This document shows, piece after piece, positions 25,115 to 35,383 of a stretch of 64,000 nt of DNA. The notes under the pieces were generated by a model. That model saw only the letters and a list, made by a program, of their open reading frames with translations, was not told where the DNA came from and made no database searches. Source of the stretch: Pelomyxa schiedti (taxonomy: Eukaryota; Evosea; Pelobiontida; Pelomyxidae); NCBI GenBank assembly GCA_020536535.1, contig JAHLWZ010000267.1, positions 884 through 64,883 of the forward strand, in the 5' to 3' direction. The position numbers and the translations under genes were made by a program. Within the stretch, counting starts at the first letter, position 1. The number at the start of each line of letters is the position of its first letter.

Positions 25115-26498
25115 ATGATGAAACTCCTTGTGGCGGTGGTGCTTGTTGCCGGATTTGCGTGCGCGTCCGACTGGGTCGAACTGGCCACATTGGGAACAAC
25201 TGCTACGGGTGTGTCGTTCTGCAAATCTACCAAGGGCGTAGCCGTCGGTGGCGAGCAGGTCTGGTATACTACCGACAGCGGAGCTACGTGGCCCTCGTTC
25301 TCGTTCAACTCCACACCCGTAACCTATTTCGCCGACGCCGCTGCGGATGCGACTTACGCAGTTGCAATTGGCCCTGGAGACGGTGACAGGTTTGGCTCGT
25401 TTTGTTGAATTTCTGCCATCTGACGTTTGCTTCGTATTTCTTGAACGAAAAAGCATCACGGGCACTGCCTATAGCTCGGACTGCGGCGCTACTTGGACTA
25501 TTTCATCTGAGAGGTTGCTTCCTTTTCTTTCAATCTTTAGTTTAAGAAAACATTAAAGCTACCCTCGATGCAATTGGCAAGACGTAAAGCCAATTGGTAC
25601 TGGCAGTTCTGGTAACTTTGTCAAGACCGGAAACTGGTACTCTCTTGTAAAAGGTGGAGAGGGTGTTGCTATTTCAGAGTAAGCCTAAGACTCCATTTCC
25701 CTCAACTCAAATTCCTTACAGAGATGGCGGCAAAACCTGGACAACCCGGCCATGGTTCGATGGTGTAACTGCTATTGCGTCGTCATTTACTTCAACCCTC
25801 AATGGTTGGACTGTTGGTGGCGATCAATCTACTGACATAGAGAAGACAACGGCAATTCTGGCCCAAACTACAAATCGAGGTGTAAGCTGGACACTTTTAG
25901 TTAATAACTCCGCTGTGTAAGTACTTCGTATTTCCCAGGATACAGGGTTATTCACACTTTTAACAATAGCGGCTACTTCACTGATATCTACTTTGTTGAC
26001 GCTTCCTATGGGTGGACATTAACGCATGTGCCAGCAGGTAAAGTCTTCTGCTTATTCCTTTTTTCCCTAATATAATAAGTTGGCTCGACCTATGCCTACA
26101 GTGTGATTAGCATGACAACTGATGGTGGTAAAACCTGGACCGAACAGGTCAAGACACCCAAGGTTGCGTTGAAATCCCTTTACATGGTCTCAAAGACAGA
26201 GGGATGGGCTGTTGGTGTGTCTGAACTTCTTTTATGAATTTCACTCAATTGTGAAAAGGTGGTTATGAGGATGGTATTTATTACCATGCTCAGTTCCTGC
26301 ACACAACAGACGGCGGAGCTTCATGGTTAAGCTTCGAGAAACGCGGGGTATCTCTCACCACAATTTCCCTCAGTGTAACATTCCTCCTATCACTAGTACC
26401 TGGTCAACAGTGTCTCGGGACTTGATAGTACCCACGTTTATGCTACTGCCACACGTGAGATGTCATTTGCGGGTGTTGTTTTACAATGGTCACCTTAA
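25115..26498 (+). CDS. Secreted BNR/Asp-box beta-propeller protein (YCF48/HCF136-like repeats)
   Basis: The start MMKLLVAVVLVAGFACAS is a clear signal peptide. The rest carries at least six Asp-box units, the S/T-x-D-x-G-x-x-W turn of sialidase-type and YCF48-type propellers: TTDSGATW, SSDCGATW, RDGGKTW, TNRGVSW, TTDGGKTW and TTDGGASW. Linkers repeat GWTVGGD and GWAVG, the blade pattern of the YCF48 family. Seven or more exons are needed. The last intron, 26375-26396, is 22 nt and restores the frame into a C-terminus ending FAGVVLQWSP, stop TAA. No sialidase Arg triad can be identified, so the role is likely binding or an undetermined glycan activity outside the cell. In plants the similar HCF136 acts in photosystem II assembly; a signal peptide and no other plastid sign here argue against that. 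Confidence 0.8.
26375..26396 (+). other. 22-nt intron
   Basis: GTAACATTCC...CACTAG, 22 nt. Removing it joins TTISLS to YLVNSVSGLDSTHVYATA in frame; reading on instead leaves the propeller frame. With the intron at 2210-2231 it shows that this genome splices 22-nt introns. Confidence 0.7.
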
Positions 26499-26588
26499 AT
26501 CCCTTCTGTTTTGACAGAGTATTACAAGGTTTTTAAAGTAAAAGAAGGTTTTTTTTATTTCTTCCACTTTTAAAATACAAAAACAACT

Positions 26589-27660
26589 TCATAGTGAAGA
26601 GCCACTTTTGAGAGAAAAGTTGAGAAGTGTGCCTTCTTCATTTTCTTCAAGAACAGCATATGACAGTGACTGGGTGAAGGATCCCTGAGGTTCCTCAGTT
26701 TGTGGCACAAGGGAGGAAACAACTTACTATTGACACAGCATTTGGTGTTGGTCTCAGGTCGATTTCCCTGTGGGTGTGTCCCAATACAAGAAGGCTTTCA
26801 GGAGGTATGCACTTGGAGTTGACCTTGCGCAAATCGGAAATGAACTCGAAGGTCTGGGTGTCAGACGAAAGGTATATTCCATTGCCCCCTTCACAAATGG
26901 AACTGTTAGTGAGTCGAGAGAGAAGCATAGTGACAGCTCCGCACCGTCATGTGTCAAAAATGTGCTTGTGCCTCGGTTGCGGGGGGAGACCTTCAGCAGC
27001 TCTTTCTGTAACACCACAAGCTGTGTGCCGAACTGTTCCTGAAGGGCATCTCCCAAGACTTGGAATAAGGGACGATCGTGGTTTCCTAGTAAAAAAATAA
27101 TAAAAAAAGGTATGCAGTAAGGGAACAGAAGAAGTACCTCCCAACAAAAATACTGGAATGTTGCAGGCGGTGAGCTGGGAAACAATCCCACTAACGTAGG
27201 CTTTGGGGAGACTTGTTTTGGAAAAGTGAAATAAGTCTCCAAGAACAAAAAGTTGAAGTGCATTTTCGTGTTGTACAACTCTGGGGATGTACTGGAGTGC
27301 CTAGAAATATTAATATTGTTAGTGCAGTTGCTTTTTTTTTTGCTTGTTATATCTTTTGCACCTTGTGCGTGGGGGGAGACGATAGTGCCGTGTGGTGTGT
27401 ACTGGTATAGTTAACGTTACTTTATGTTGTTCTTGTTTGGAAAAATAAGTGATAGCCTCTCCAAGATGTAGGTCACTAATGAGAACAGCCTTCCATCTTT
27501 AATCCCAATAAGAAGAGGAAAGACTGGGAAGGCAAGGTTAAGGAAGTTACCTAGCTTCCACTGGATGAGCTAGTTCTTGAAATGAAGCAGTTTTTAATTC
27601 AGGTTCAGCAGTAACATTTGCTAACAACATTACTTTTGCCAAAGTAACAAAAAAAAAAAG

Positions 27661-27691
<31 letters not shown>

Positions 27692-28223
27692 GGGTGGGAA
27701 TTGACGTACCACCCACCATTTGAAAGAGAGTCTTCTCAACAACTTTGGTAGGCCTCAGTGCCCTCACGGCGCCCTCAAAATCACTAGGCGCAACACGCGC
27801 CGGAGCCTTGGAAACCGGCGGCGCAGGCACACTAGTAGCAGCCGTAGTGGGAATGCTTTCGGAAGCTATCGCCGCGGCACTCACAACGGTGGCGGTAGCT
27901 AGTGCGCAGTGAGTTTGCGTTGATGCCATCATCGTCGAGGGGGGCGGCGGCGGGGCGGCCCTGCCTGTGGTGGGCTTTCCTGTCATGGAGGGAGGCGGAG
28001 GAGGGGGAGGGGGCGGCGGCGGAGGTGCGGAGACTACTTTGCGCGTTGCTTTGCCAGGCAGAGGCGGAGGGGGAGGGGCGGGCGGGGGCGGAGCGGCCGC
28101 CTTCTTCGTGGGGAGCTTTGGCCCATGAAATGGGGGACACGGGGGAGGGGAGGGGGAGGCAAGGTCCGGGGCTGCGACGGCGGCGCTGGGCGGAAGCTCG
28201 TGTGGCTCTTGTTGGGACGCCAT
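26589..28223 (-). CDS. Calcineurin-type metallophosphoesterase with proline-rich N-terminus
   Basis: Start is ATG at 28223 (MASQQEPHELPPSAAVAAP). The first about 170 residues are polyproline (runs of 8-12 Pro between MTGKP and GKATRK), like a formin FH1 or WASP ligand for profilin and SH3 domains. After an intron with a C30 tract comes the metallophosphoesterase core: VLISDLHLGEA (metal-binding D-x-H), VLGDLFHF (GD), LLGNHDRPLFQVLGDAL (GNHD), FLTHDGAE (H) and LVLGHTHREIDL (GHxH). All five metal-ligand blocks are present, so it should be catalytically intact with two metal ions. The spacing and THDG/GHTH style resemble bacterial UDP-diacylglucosamine hydrolase-type and YkuE-type enzymes more than PP2A-type phosphatases. 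Substrate unknown. The last intron (GTAAGT donor) leads to a C-terminus ending LLNFSLKSGSSL and TGA. Confidence 0.78.
27650..27689 (+). repeat. A10-G30 homopolymer tract inside an intron
   Basis: On the + strand ten A are followed by 30 G (27660-27689). The metallophosphoesterase gene runs on the other strand, so its transcript carries C30 then T10 close to the 3' splice site. The C/T order fits a polypyrimidine tract; the length is extreme and could be misassembled or length-polymorphic. Confidence 0.9.
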
Positions 28224-28580
28224 TTTTTGGTTCTTTGCTGTTCTCTGAACGGAAGTCGTTCGGTAATTTGCGAAAAACCCTGGAATGAAGTAGTGCTGAG
28301 ATCTACCCACCCGAAGAGGATGGAAGCAGTCACCATTGTGGGCAAACTGGGCAGGTCCGGCCAATGGAGGCTCAGACCGGGAGTGATTCTCCATATTAGG
28401 AAGGCTGGACCAGGGTTGATCAAGAACCGGAGAACGCCGAGGAGCATTTCCCTCAGAAGCAACAAAGTACAAATTCAAATTACTTTGAAAAACAAAAAAA
28501 AAACTTGCCCCCTTTTGTGGTGGGTACCTGGGAGTGTCGGTGGTAGATACAAAGGGTAGATCCACGCAGCCACAAACACA
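28224..28580. promoter_or_regulatory. Divergent upstream region (metallophosphoesterase / RhoGAP)
   Basis: 357 bp between two start codons. Frames on either strand here are shadows: one extends the Pro-rich ORF upstream through MSVKKNLS, but it lacks family similarity. No clear core promoter motif is seen. Confidence 0.35.
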
Positions 28581-31500
28581 ATGGCTGACGAAAAGACGTT
28601 CTCTTCGCGTTTGGTGGTATTTTTTTCCCGTTTTTTCCTTTTTTTTTTTTTCTTTTTTTACTGTGTTATTTGGGTTTTTATTGTCACTAAAAACCTTGTT
28701 GTGGTTTTTGAACTTGTTTGGTTGGGAGCAAACAATATTTGTAGAATCGATTTCTACAAGTGGAAAAGAACTATGAGCACAAGATGTACTCTCTGCAAAG
28801 GATATTGAAGTACTTCCAACAGAAGGCACAGCTGTTGACAGATTTTTCTTCACAGACATCCAAACTCATTGGACGCACTCCTGAAATACTGTGGTTTGAG
28901 GAAGGTACAGTGTCAAGTGCTTGGGCGAAAGTTCTCAAGGCCGAGCATGAATCCGTGAGGCTTCAGTCTCTTGCTGCTCAACAAATGAATGAACTTGTCT
29001 GCAACCCTTTGTGTAAAGTCTTGGACGACATGGAAACAGTTAAAAAAAAGGCATGTGTCACGAAAAACCTACAAATTTCAAACGCGTTCTCACTGTTTCT
29101 CATCAGTCAATTTCAGACGGACAGCATCAACTGAAATTGCAATCCGATGCTATTTCTGCTTTACAGAAGGTTATCCACCCATACCAAATTCTGAAACTTA
29201 TGTGCCAACCCCAGGCCAAAGAAAAATTTCACAAGAGCTCCAAGGATGCAGAAATATTTGAGGCACAAATGAAAGAACTGGAGGGTGATCCCAAGAAACG
29301 GACTGAGTTTCTCAAAGTGTGTCTATTAATACCATCATCAAGGACTAATGCACCTAGTCTGACAAAAAATTGTTCAAAATGCGAGAAGATTTGAAAGAAA
29401 TAGAAGTTTCTTACCGTCAGCAAATCATAGCAACCAATATTATACAGGAAGAGTTTTATACAAAAGGAATGCCTGCTGTGCTGGCTGTGTGTATAATGCG
29501 CAATACACCACCTTCTTATTATATTCTAGGAACTACATCATGCCTTCCTTATTAGAATTCATCAAATCAAAGTTAGAACCCCTTGGGTTTTCTTCTTCTC
29601 ATTTCTGTTGCAGGATTTCTTTGTGATGTTTTCTAAGATTGCAACCAAACTTAATGAAGATTTTCATCCCTGTACACAACAACTGCAAAGTGAAGTCATT
29701 TCTATAAATCCCGAAAATGATATGGAAGAATTCACACAAAAACTGGATGACGCTTTTACCATTCCAGTACCTTTCAGTTTTGAGGCTTATAAGGTTCTTG
29801 CTTCTTCAATTTAATCTCATTTAACCTACCTTACTAGACTGGATCTTCACTCGTCCAAACTAAAAGACAATCTATTTTTGCCAAGAAAGGCACACATGAC
29901 CCTTGTGTAAGTTACTCCTCGTTTTAGTTTAAGACCCATCTCTTGTAGTTTTCAACTGCAATATTTCATGTTCCCCTGGAGGATGTTGTTGCCAAACAGA
30001 ACTTACAACACACCAATTCACCTACACTGGTGAAAATTCCTCTCATTGTTAAATATTGTTGCGAAAGCATTTTATATCTGGGAGGTTGCAACAGTTCTCT
30101 TCTGTTCTTTTACTCACTCCTTCAAGGCACCAAGACTCCATGTATCTTTCGAATCTCTGGCACAGTCAGTGAGATACAGACGCTGAAAGATAACTTAAAT
30201 AAGGGCGTATACCTTCCCCCAGTCGATGTCCACACTTGTGCTGCATTATTGAAACTATGGCTCAGAGCCCTACCTGAACCACTCATCCCAATGAATCTTT
30301 AGTACGGTCATTTCCTAACCAACTTCAAACTAAACTTCAACAAGCACCTCCTGTGTTGATGCACAGGATCCCTTTGCGATATTACCTCAACTCCCAGAGA
30401 TCAACCGCTTGACTCTTGGATATATCACTTCTTTCCTGCAGTGTTTCTGCACTCCAGAGGCTGAAGAAGTGGTATACTTTCCATGTACCTATTACAATTT
30501 ACTGATGCAGCCCAAGACTTCCATGTCACGAGATAGCATTGCAGCAATCTTTGCTCCTTGCTTTTTCCGGACACCGTGAGCTTTTCACCTTGTTAATCCC
30601 TTCATGACATCACATACAGCGAAACGGAGGAGCTTGCAGAGAGACTAGTAGCAGCAGAAAAGGAAAAACAGGTCTCTTCACAAATCATGTGTTTACATTA
30701 TTTTACCGTTTTCCTTAGTTCTTGTCGACCCTTTTTAGCAAATATGTTGCTCCTTCAGAAATTCCGCATCTTGAGCCCTTCTCTTATTCAAATTGGCCTC
30801 AGATTCAACTACCAACGCCAGAAAGAAGTGTTCCTTCTGTTGCCTTCTCTTCCTCCTCTCCTTCACAGAGCCCTCTCAGCCTTCCTCCAACTCCAACGGC
30901 AGATGGAGTTTTGCTCCCAACAAATCTTTTTGCGCGCAAATCATTTGATACATCTAACACATCCATTTCCACACCATCTGCCAGTCTGTCGGAGCTTATG
31001 GGGGATATTCCTGGGTTTGATTTGGACATGCCCCCACTGGCACCTATAAGGTTTGTCTTTTTTATTCAGGCTTCTAATATAACTGACGCTCATGCAGTTC
31101 CGTTATGGAAGTGAATATTGACGACCTTATTGGGAATATGTTCCTGAGAAAGAGTGAAATTGTGTCCTCAAGCACGACTACCTCAAGTGCCTCAAGCCCA
31201 GTCAGCGCAGGGCCGTCACCTACACAGGGTGTAATCGACGCACACTCTTCTATAGAAGCATCAAAGGTATCAACAGAGAAACCTGCTTCACCTCCCTTCA
31301 ATCCACCTCCCATTTCACCGCCACCTCCGCCAATTTGTCCCGAACCTGCGATCTTACCACCTCCCGTGGAAAAACCATTGCCTGCACCTCCCCCAGCGCG
31401 CTTTGAAATCCCCCCACCACTTCTCCGCGACATACCCCCACCACTTCTTCGCGACATACCCCCACCAACGCCAACAACTCCACAAGAAATACCACCACCA

Positions 31501-31938
31501 GCCTTATGTGAAATACTACCAAATCTCTGTGAAATACCTCCCCCAATGTGTGATATACCACCACCAACTATACGCGAAATTCCGCCCCCAATCGCACCGC
31601 CACCGATATCGTGCCCCCTAGCTCCACCGATTGACCCACCCAAATCACCTCAATCCGTCATCCTACCACCACCAACAGCGGCACAGGGTCACTGTACAAC
31701 AGCAGCCAAACCCCCACGAGCAGCAGACCCGCCAGCGAAGTCCAGAGCACACTCCACATCCTTTACAGTACACACAACCCAGCCCACTCACACAGAACTT
31801 GTCCGCCCAACAACAGGCCGCAAAGGAAAGGAACAGACCTTTTCAGCAAACACACTACCACACAACAGCACATCCTCCGGGAAAGTATTCTCAGGCTTCC
31901 GGTTACCTGGAAGGTCCAGCAGCACCAAGAAAACGTAG
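28581..31938 (+). CDS. F-BAR-like / RhoGAP protein with proline-rich tail
   Basis: It would bend or sense membrane through its N-terminal coiled-coil dimer and stimulate GTP hydrolysis by Rho/Rac-type GTPases. The start is MADEKTFSSRL (ATG 28581). The following exons give a long helical segment (RFLQVEKNYEHKMYSLQRIL, KYFQQKAQLLTDFSSQTSKL, WAKVLKAEHESVRLQSLAAQ), typical of F-BAR. The RhoGAP domain lies near 30020-30580: TPCIFRISGTVSEIQTLKDN contains the arginine-finger position (IFRISG), followed by VDVHTCAALLKLWLRALPEP. The tail from about 30720 is Ser/Pro-rich and becomes a proline repeat (IPPPLLRD units), likely SH3 or profilin binding. Order and content resemble srGAP-like and Dictyostelium F-BAR/RhoGAP proteins. 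More than ten introns. Stop is TAG at 31936-31938. Confidence 0.82.
31400..31600 (+). repeat. Degenerate tandem proline-motif repeat in the RhoGAP tail
   Basis: Units of about 24-27 nt encode IPPPLLRD, twice nearly identical (31408-31455), then diverged forms with IPPP followed by ALCEI, MCD or TIRE. The DNA drifts unit by unit while IPPP is kept, pointing to selection on the peptide. Confidence 0.75.
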
Positions 31939-32035
31939 AGAAGGTAGCTATCTACCCCACTCTAGAATGTACAAATAAACCCTGGTACATAAAAGCTGCA
32001 GAGAAAATTAACTTGTATTGAACTGTTTTGTTTTT

Positions 32036-33177
32036 TTAAAAACAATTCCTTCCACATTTTTTGGCTCCATCACAGTCTCTACAGCGAAAGTAAGTCACGG
32101 TTTCAAGACTAGCATAGTTTACAAGAGAAGATACACACCACAGCGCCGTCGTCATCATCCAATACACCAGAAGGGAACACTTGCACCAGCATGGCCATTT
32201 CTCCGCGGCAAATGGGGCACAGTGGGGTGCTGCTATTCTTGATTGATGTGAGGCAAGTCCTGCACCCACACTGGTGACCACAGGGAACAACCAGGAAATC
32301 AGCATTCTCAGCCAGGCACACAACGCACTTTGGTGACACAGTAGCATTGGCCGGTGCCTCCTCAACAGGAGTACTCAATGCGGTACTCGTACTAGTATCA
32401 GGCCTCGGCTCCGGAGCATGGGAGAGCAGCGTAGTGAGGTAGGCCAGAACCTGGTCAACCGGCTTATCGGCATCAACTACATCTATCTTCCTGAAGCAAG
32501 GCACAACGAAGCCGAACTGCATGTGGTATTCGGTCAGCTTCCTGCGTGCAGCCTCAGGGTTAGCATCATAGTCCCTCCTGACCAGCCTGGACTTGTCCAA
32601 GTCGTCGGGAGGCGGGTAGAACCTCGAATGGTAGATGTTCCCGTTGCTGGGATCGATCCTGCGACCCGTCAGTCGCTCGACGCACACGTCGTCCGGCACG
32701 TCCAGCACGACGCACCTCTCGACGTCGAGCCCGGCGCACAGCCTCACGGCCTGCTGCCGGGTCACGGGGAAGCCGTCGAGCAGGATCGCGGCGGGGGGGG
32801 GTCGCGGGGCCGAGCCCGGGCGCGGGCGGCAGCGGTCGGCGATGGCGTCGACGATGAGGAGGTCGGGCACGGCGACGCCCTGCGACACCTTGGTGGTGTC
32901 GTCGTGGCCGGCGAACATGTCGGGGTATTTCTGCGAAACGTCGTACGCCAGCCTCGACGTGCTGACGTGTTGCATCCTGCCTAGTGTTTGTTGTGTTTGC
33001 TTTTGTTTTTGGTGTTTTGTTTGTTTGTTTGTTTGGTTGCTCGTTTCCCCCCTCAAGGGCATCGTTGTGAACAACATACCCGAGAGTAACTTGTAGTCTT
33101 TTGCATAGTGTGCCCTTGCCTGACCCTGGTGGGCCCAGTACCACTATCAACCTCGTCTGTGGTGTGGTCGCAGCCAT
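32036..33177 (-). CDS. Adenylate-kinase-like domain fused to a C-terminal RING finger
   Basis: Start is ATG at 33177 (MAATTPQTRLIVVLGPPGSG). The P-loop GPPGSGKGTLCKRL is intact. After one intron, rich in A/C with CAAA repeats, the kinase continues with HVSTSRLAYDV, ILLDGFPVTRQQA, VERLTGRRIDPSNGNIYHSR (LID) and RRDYDANPEAARRKL. The C-terminus carries a C3HC4 RING of the IAP/MDM2 style: CVVCLAENADFLVVPCGHQ, then CGCRTCL and PLCPICRGEM. The usual DGFPRT is DGFPVT, and the STGDxLR arginine is replaced (STSRLAYD), so two AMP-contacting arginines of adenylate kinase are missing. It may phosphorylate another nucleotide or serve as a sensor. A last intron after DDDDGAV may lead to a Cys-rich end (CDGAKKCGRNCF) stopping at 32036; without it the stop is at 32109. 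Confidence 0.83.
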
Positions 33178-33288
33178 TTTTTCTTTTGTTTTTCCCTTTT
33201 TGATTCTCCAAGCCTCATCACCATCGCAGAAGACTGTTTTTCGCAGACTCTCGGTACGATTCCCAGCAACAGACACCCCTCTTGAGCG

Positions 33289-34715
33289 ATGAATTCTTGC
33301 GGCAGAGACGATTTGGGGTTGAGTGTGCCGAGAGAGGAGGATGCATTGTTGGTGTTGGGAGACACTTTGTGTTGGTTGTTGCACGCTCTGCGGTGTCGCT
33401 GCTCCGGCGGCTGCCGCGCACTCGCCCCGGATCTGCCGCCCCTTCCTCCGTCCGTTTATGATCTCCTTCCGCCGAACGCGGACCCTGACGCGGCCAGCAG
33501 CAGCAGCAACAGCAACAGCAACGACGCGCTACGTCGCGAGATGCCGGCTGTTGTGCACCACGTTCTGTGCGTCCACGGTGTGACGCGTGAGGTCGCTTCT
33601 AGGCTGAAAATGTCTCCTGAGTGTGCCAAATTGAGACCACCAAGTTTGATGCGCGGCCATTTGATGCGTAGACAAACGCAATCAGAGTCACAATCACAAT
33701 CACAATCACAATCTCAAGTTCAAGTGCAAATGCGAAATCCATATATACAAATAGAAGAAAAGACAGTTGATACCAAATCAGGTGTTTCCCCACTACTTTT
33801 CTTGTTCGTGTGCCTTACCTGAGCTGATTTTCATTCTTTTGTAACCTAGTACTTTTGGAACCTTACAGCAGAAGATGGCTACTTCTGGTGGCTCAACTTA
33901 TCAATATAATTGACCCAACGTTGCCACATCGACTTATGGAAGGTGGGTCTTTGTTATAGGATTTTATGCATCTCAACCACTCATAGTTTCCGGTGGCTCA
34001 AGTTTAGTTGCCATCCAACACTCCCTCGTGATGCTAGGATCAAAATTGCCATCCAAAAACTCTTCAACAGTACGCATTCCCTTCTCTAGTTTCCCTTTGA
34101 TATTTTTCTAGACCGAACACCTCACCTTTCTGATAGAGTTAGCTTCCTTTGCCCTATACTGTCTCAGTAGTCTCCACTCCCCACAGTCGTTACACCAAAG
34201 TTCCTTTGCACACACGGCCGTGCTAGATGCTGCGCTCGAATCCAGTTCGCTATTCTCAGTGTGTGGTCAGTGATCCATCCTCTCTTGTCTAACCTCCCTC
34301 GAAGACCGACTGCCAAATTCCCAAGACAAACAGACCCCCACCAACTCACATGAGTGACCAGTTTTCTCCTGTTGAATACAATCCGCTTCCCAGCCAACAA
34401 CAGTACCACAGAACCATTTCCACCCTCATAAACACTGGGAGCACTTCATGCTACATACCAACGCTGAAAGAGAGTGCAAGGGCCATAGCCACGCAACAGG
34501 TTACTCAGCTGGGAGGCATAGAAGATGTGGCTCAGCTCATGGAGAAACACAACACCCTTGTCTGTGGACTTGTAGACAAACTGGGATACCTTTCCAACCT
34601 GTGCAACCAATTGAGGTCCCAGCTCAGCATTCCCGTGGAGACTCCTCCTACCTCACAACTGTTTCAACAGCACCAACTTCTTGAAAGGCTTGCAGGCGGC
34701 AGAAATACTCTGTAG
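33289..34715 (+). CDS. Protein of unknown function with Ser-Gln repeat
   Basis: ATG at 33289 lies 111 bp from the start of the kinase/RING gene. Exon 1 encodes about 165 residues with a Cys-rich N-terminus (CWLLHALRCRCSGGCRAL), an Asn/Ser run and a Ser-Gln repeat (SESQSQSQSQSQVQVQ) from a (TCACAA)n hexamer at about 33683-33722. Later exons (33850-34330) read as short amphipathic helices (LLEPYSRRWLLLVAQLINII, ALYCLSSLHSPQSLHQS) of HEAT/ARM character. The last exon, 34350-34715, is well supported, ending with a helical segment (IEDVAQLMEKHNTLVCGLVD, KLGYLSNLCNQLRSQL) and TAG. No family recognised. Frames of the middle exons are provisional. Confidence 0.5.
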
Positions 34716-34934
34716 TGTTCCTCTGTAAGGCACCCAACCCCATATTCCAAAACCACACCTAACCTCCATTCAGAGACAAAACGAAAACCCCTTGTTGTAC
34801 AACAATAGAACCGAAAGCCACACAACTTTTCACCGGAGAAAGCTCCGCAAATATATTCCATGTTCTTTCAGAGAGGTTTTTTTTTCTCTGCTCTCTTCTA
34901 GACCTAAGCAAAAAGAAGGTTTTGGGGCTGTTCG

Positions 34935-35040
34935 CGACAATCACGTGTAAGAATCGCCTTAACCACTCGGCCACTGCGGCTTATGTAGTGTCGCCGCAGG
35001 TGGGATTCGAACCCACGGTTCCATAGGAAAATTGTTTTTT
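34935..35040 (-). tRNA. Candidate circularly permuted tRNA gene (class II, Ser/Leu type); anticodon unresolved
   Basis: Read 5' to 3' on the minus strand, the 3' half comes first. A variable-arm hairpin (TTCC-TAT-GGAA, 35029-35019) is followed by a perfect T arm GTGGGTTCGAATCCCAC (35016-35000), the acceptor 3' strand CTGCGGC (34999-34993) and a G discriminator. After 11 nt (34991-34981, ACACTACATAA) comes the 5' half: acceptor 5' strand GCCGCAG (34980-34974), TG, then D arm GCCGAGTGGTTAAGGC (34971-34956). The acceptor strands pair in all seven positions and the A and B boxes match consensus, but B precedes A. The long variable arm and GCCGAGTGG D arm indicate serine or leucine. I could not fold a clean anticodon arm from the flanks, so the anticodon and outer ends are unknown; a decayed pair of fragments remains possible. 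Confidence 0.55.
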
Positions 35041-35383
35041 GAGATGTTTCGATGAAGTGATCATTCATCAGGGTGGCACTATTCTCTTGGAGGCCTCCAT
35101 TTTGCAATGAACTTCACCAAGAGGGCACACCACAGCAACCCCGCAGAAAAAAACCACGGTGCTGGAGAGGAAAAAGGGAGAAACTTTTTGCTCGGTTAGG
35201 ATTGTGGGACGGACTCAAAGTTTATCCTTGCAACAAATAGATTTCTGTAATACCCACACCTATGTATTCTTTATTTTATGGTGGCTAAAATAGCTGGAAA
35301 AGAGAAAGTGCAGCTGTGCTGGTGTCGTATGGCTGGAACCAGTCGTGCGGTCCCAATGTATCAGAGGCCTTCAGATAGTGCAT
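35041..35383. other. Intergenic stretch without recognised gene
   Basis: Between the tRNA-like locus and the downstream end of the next minus-strand gene I see only short unsupported frames. Confidence 0.4.

Noticed and set aside
32566-33384. Long open frames overlapping the adenylate-kinase/RING gene
   Set aside because: Low-complexity Arg/Pro translations in a GC-rich stretch; shadows of the real exon.
33680-33724. TCACAA hexamer array as CRISPR or satellite
   Set aside because: It is a short coding microsatellite giving Ser-Gln repeats; there are no spacers.
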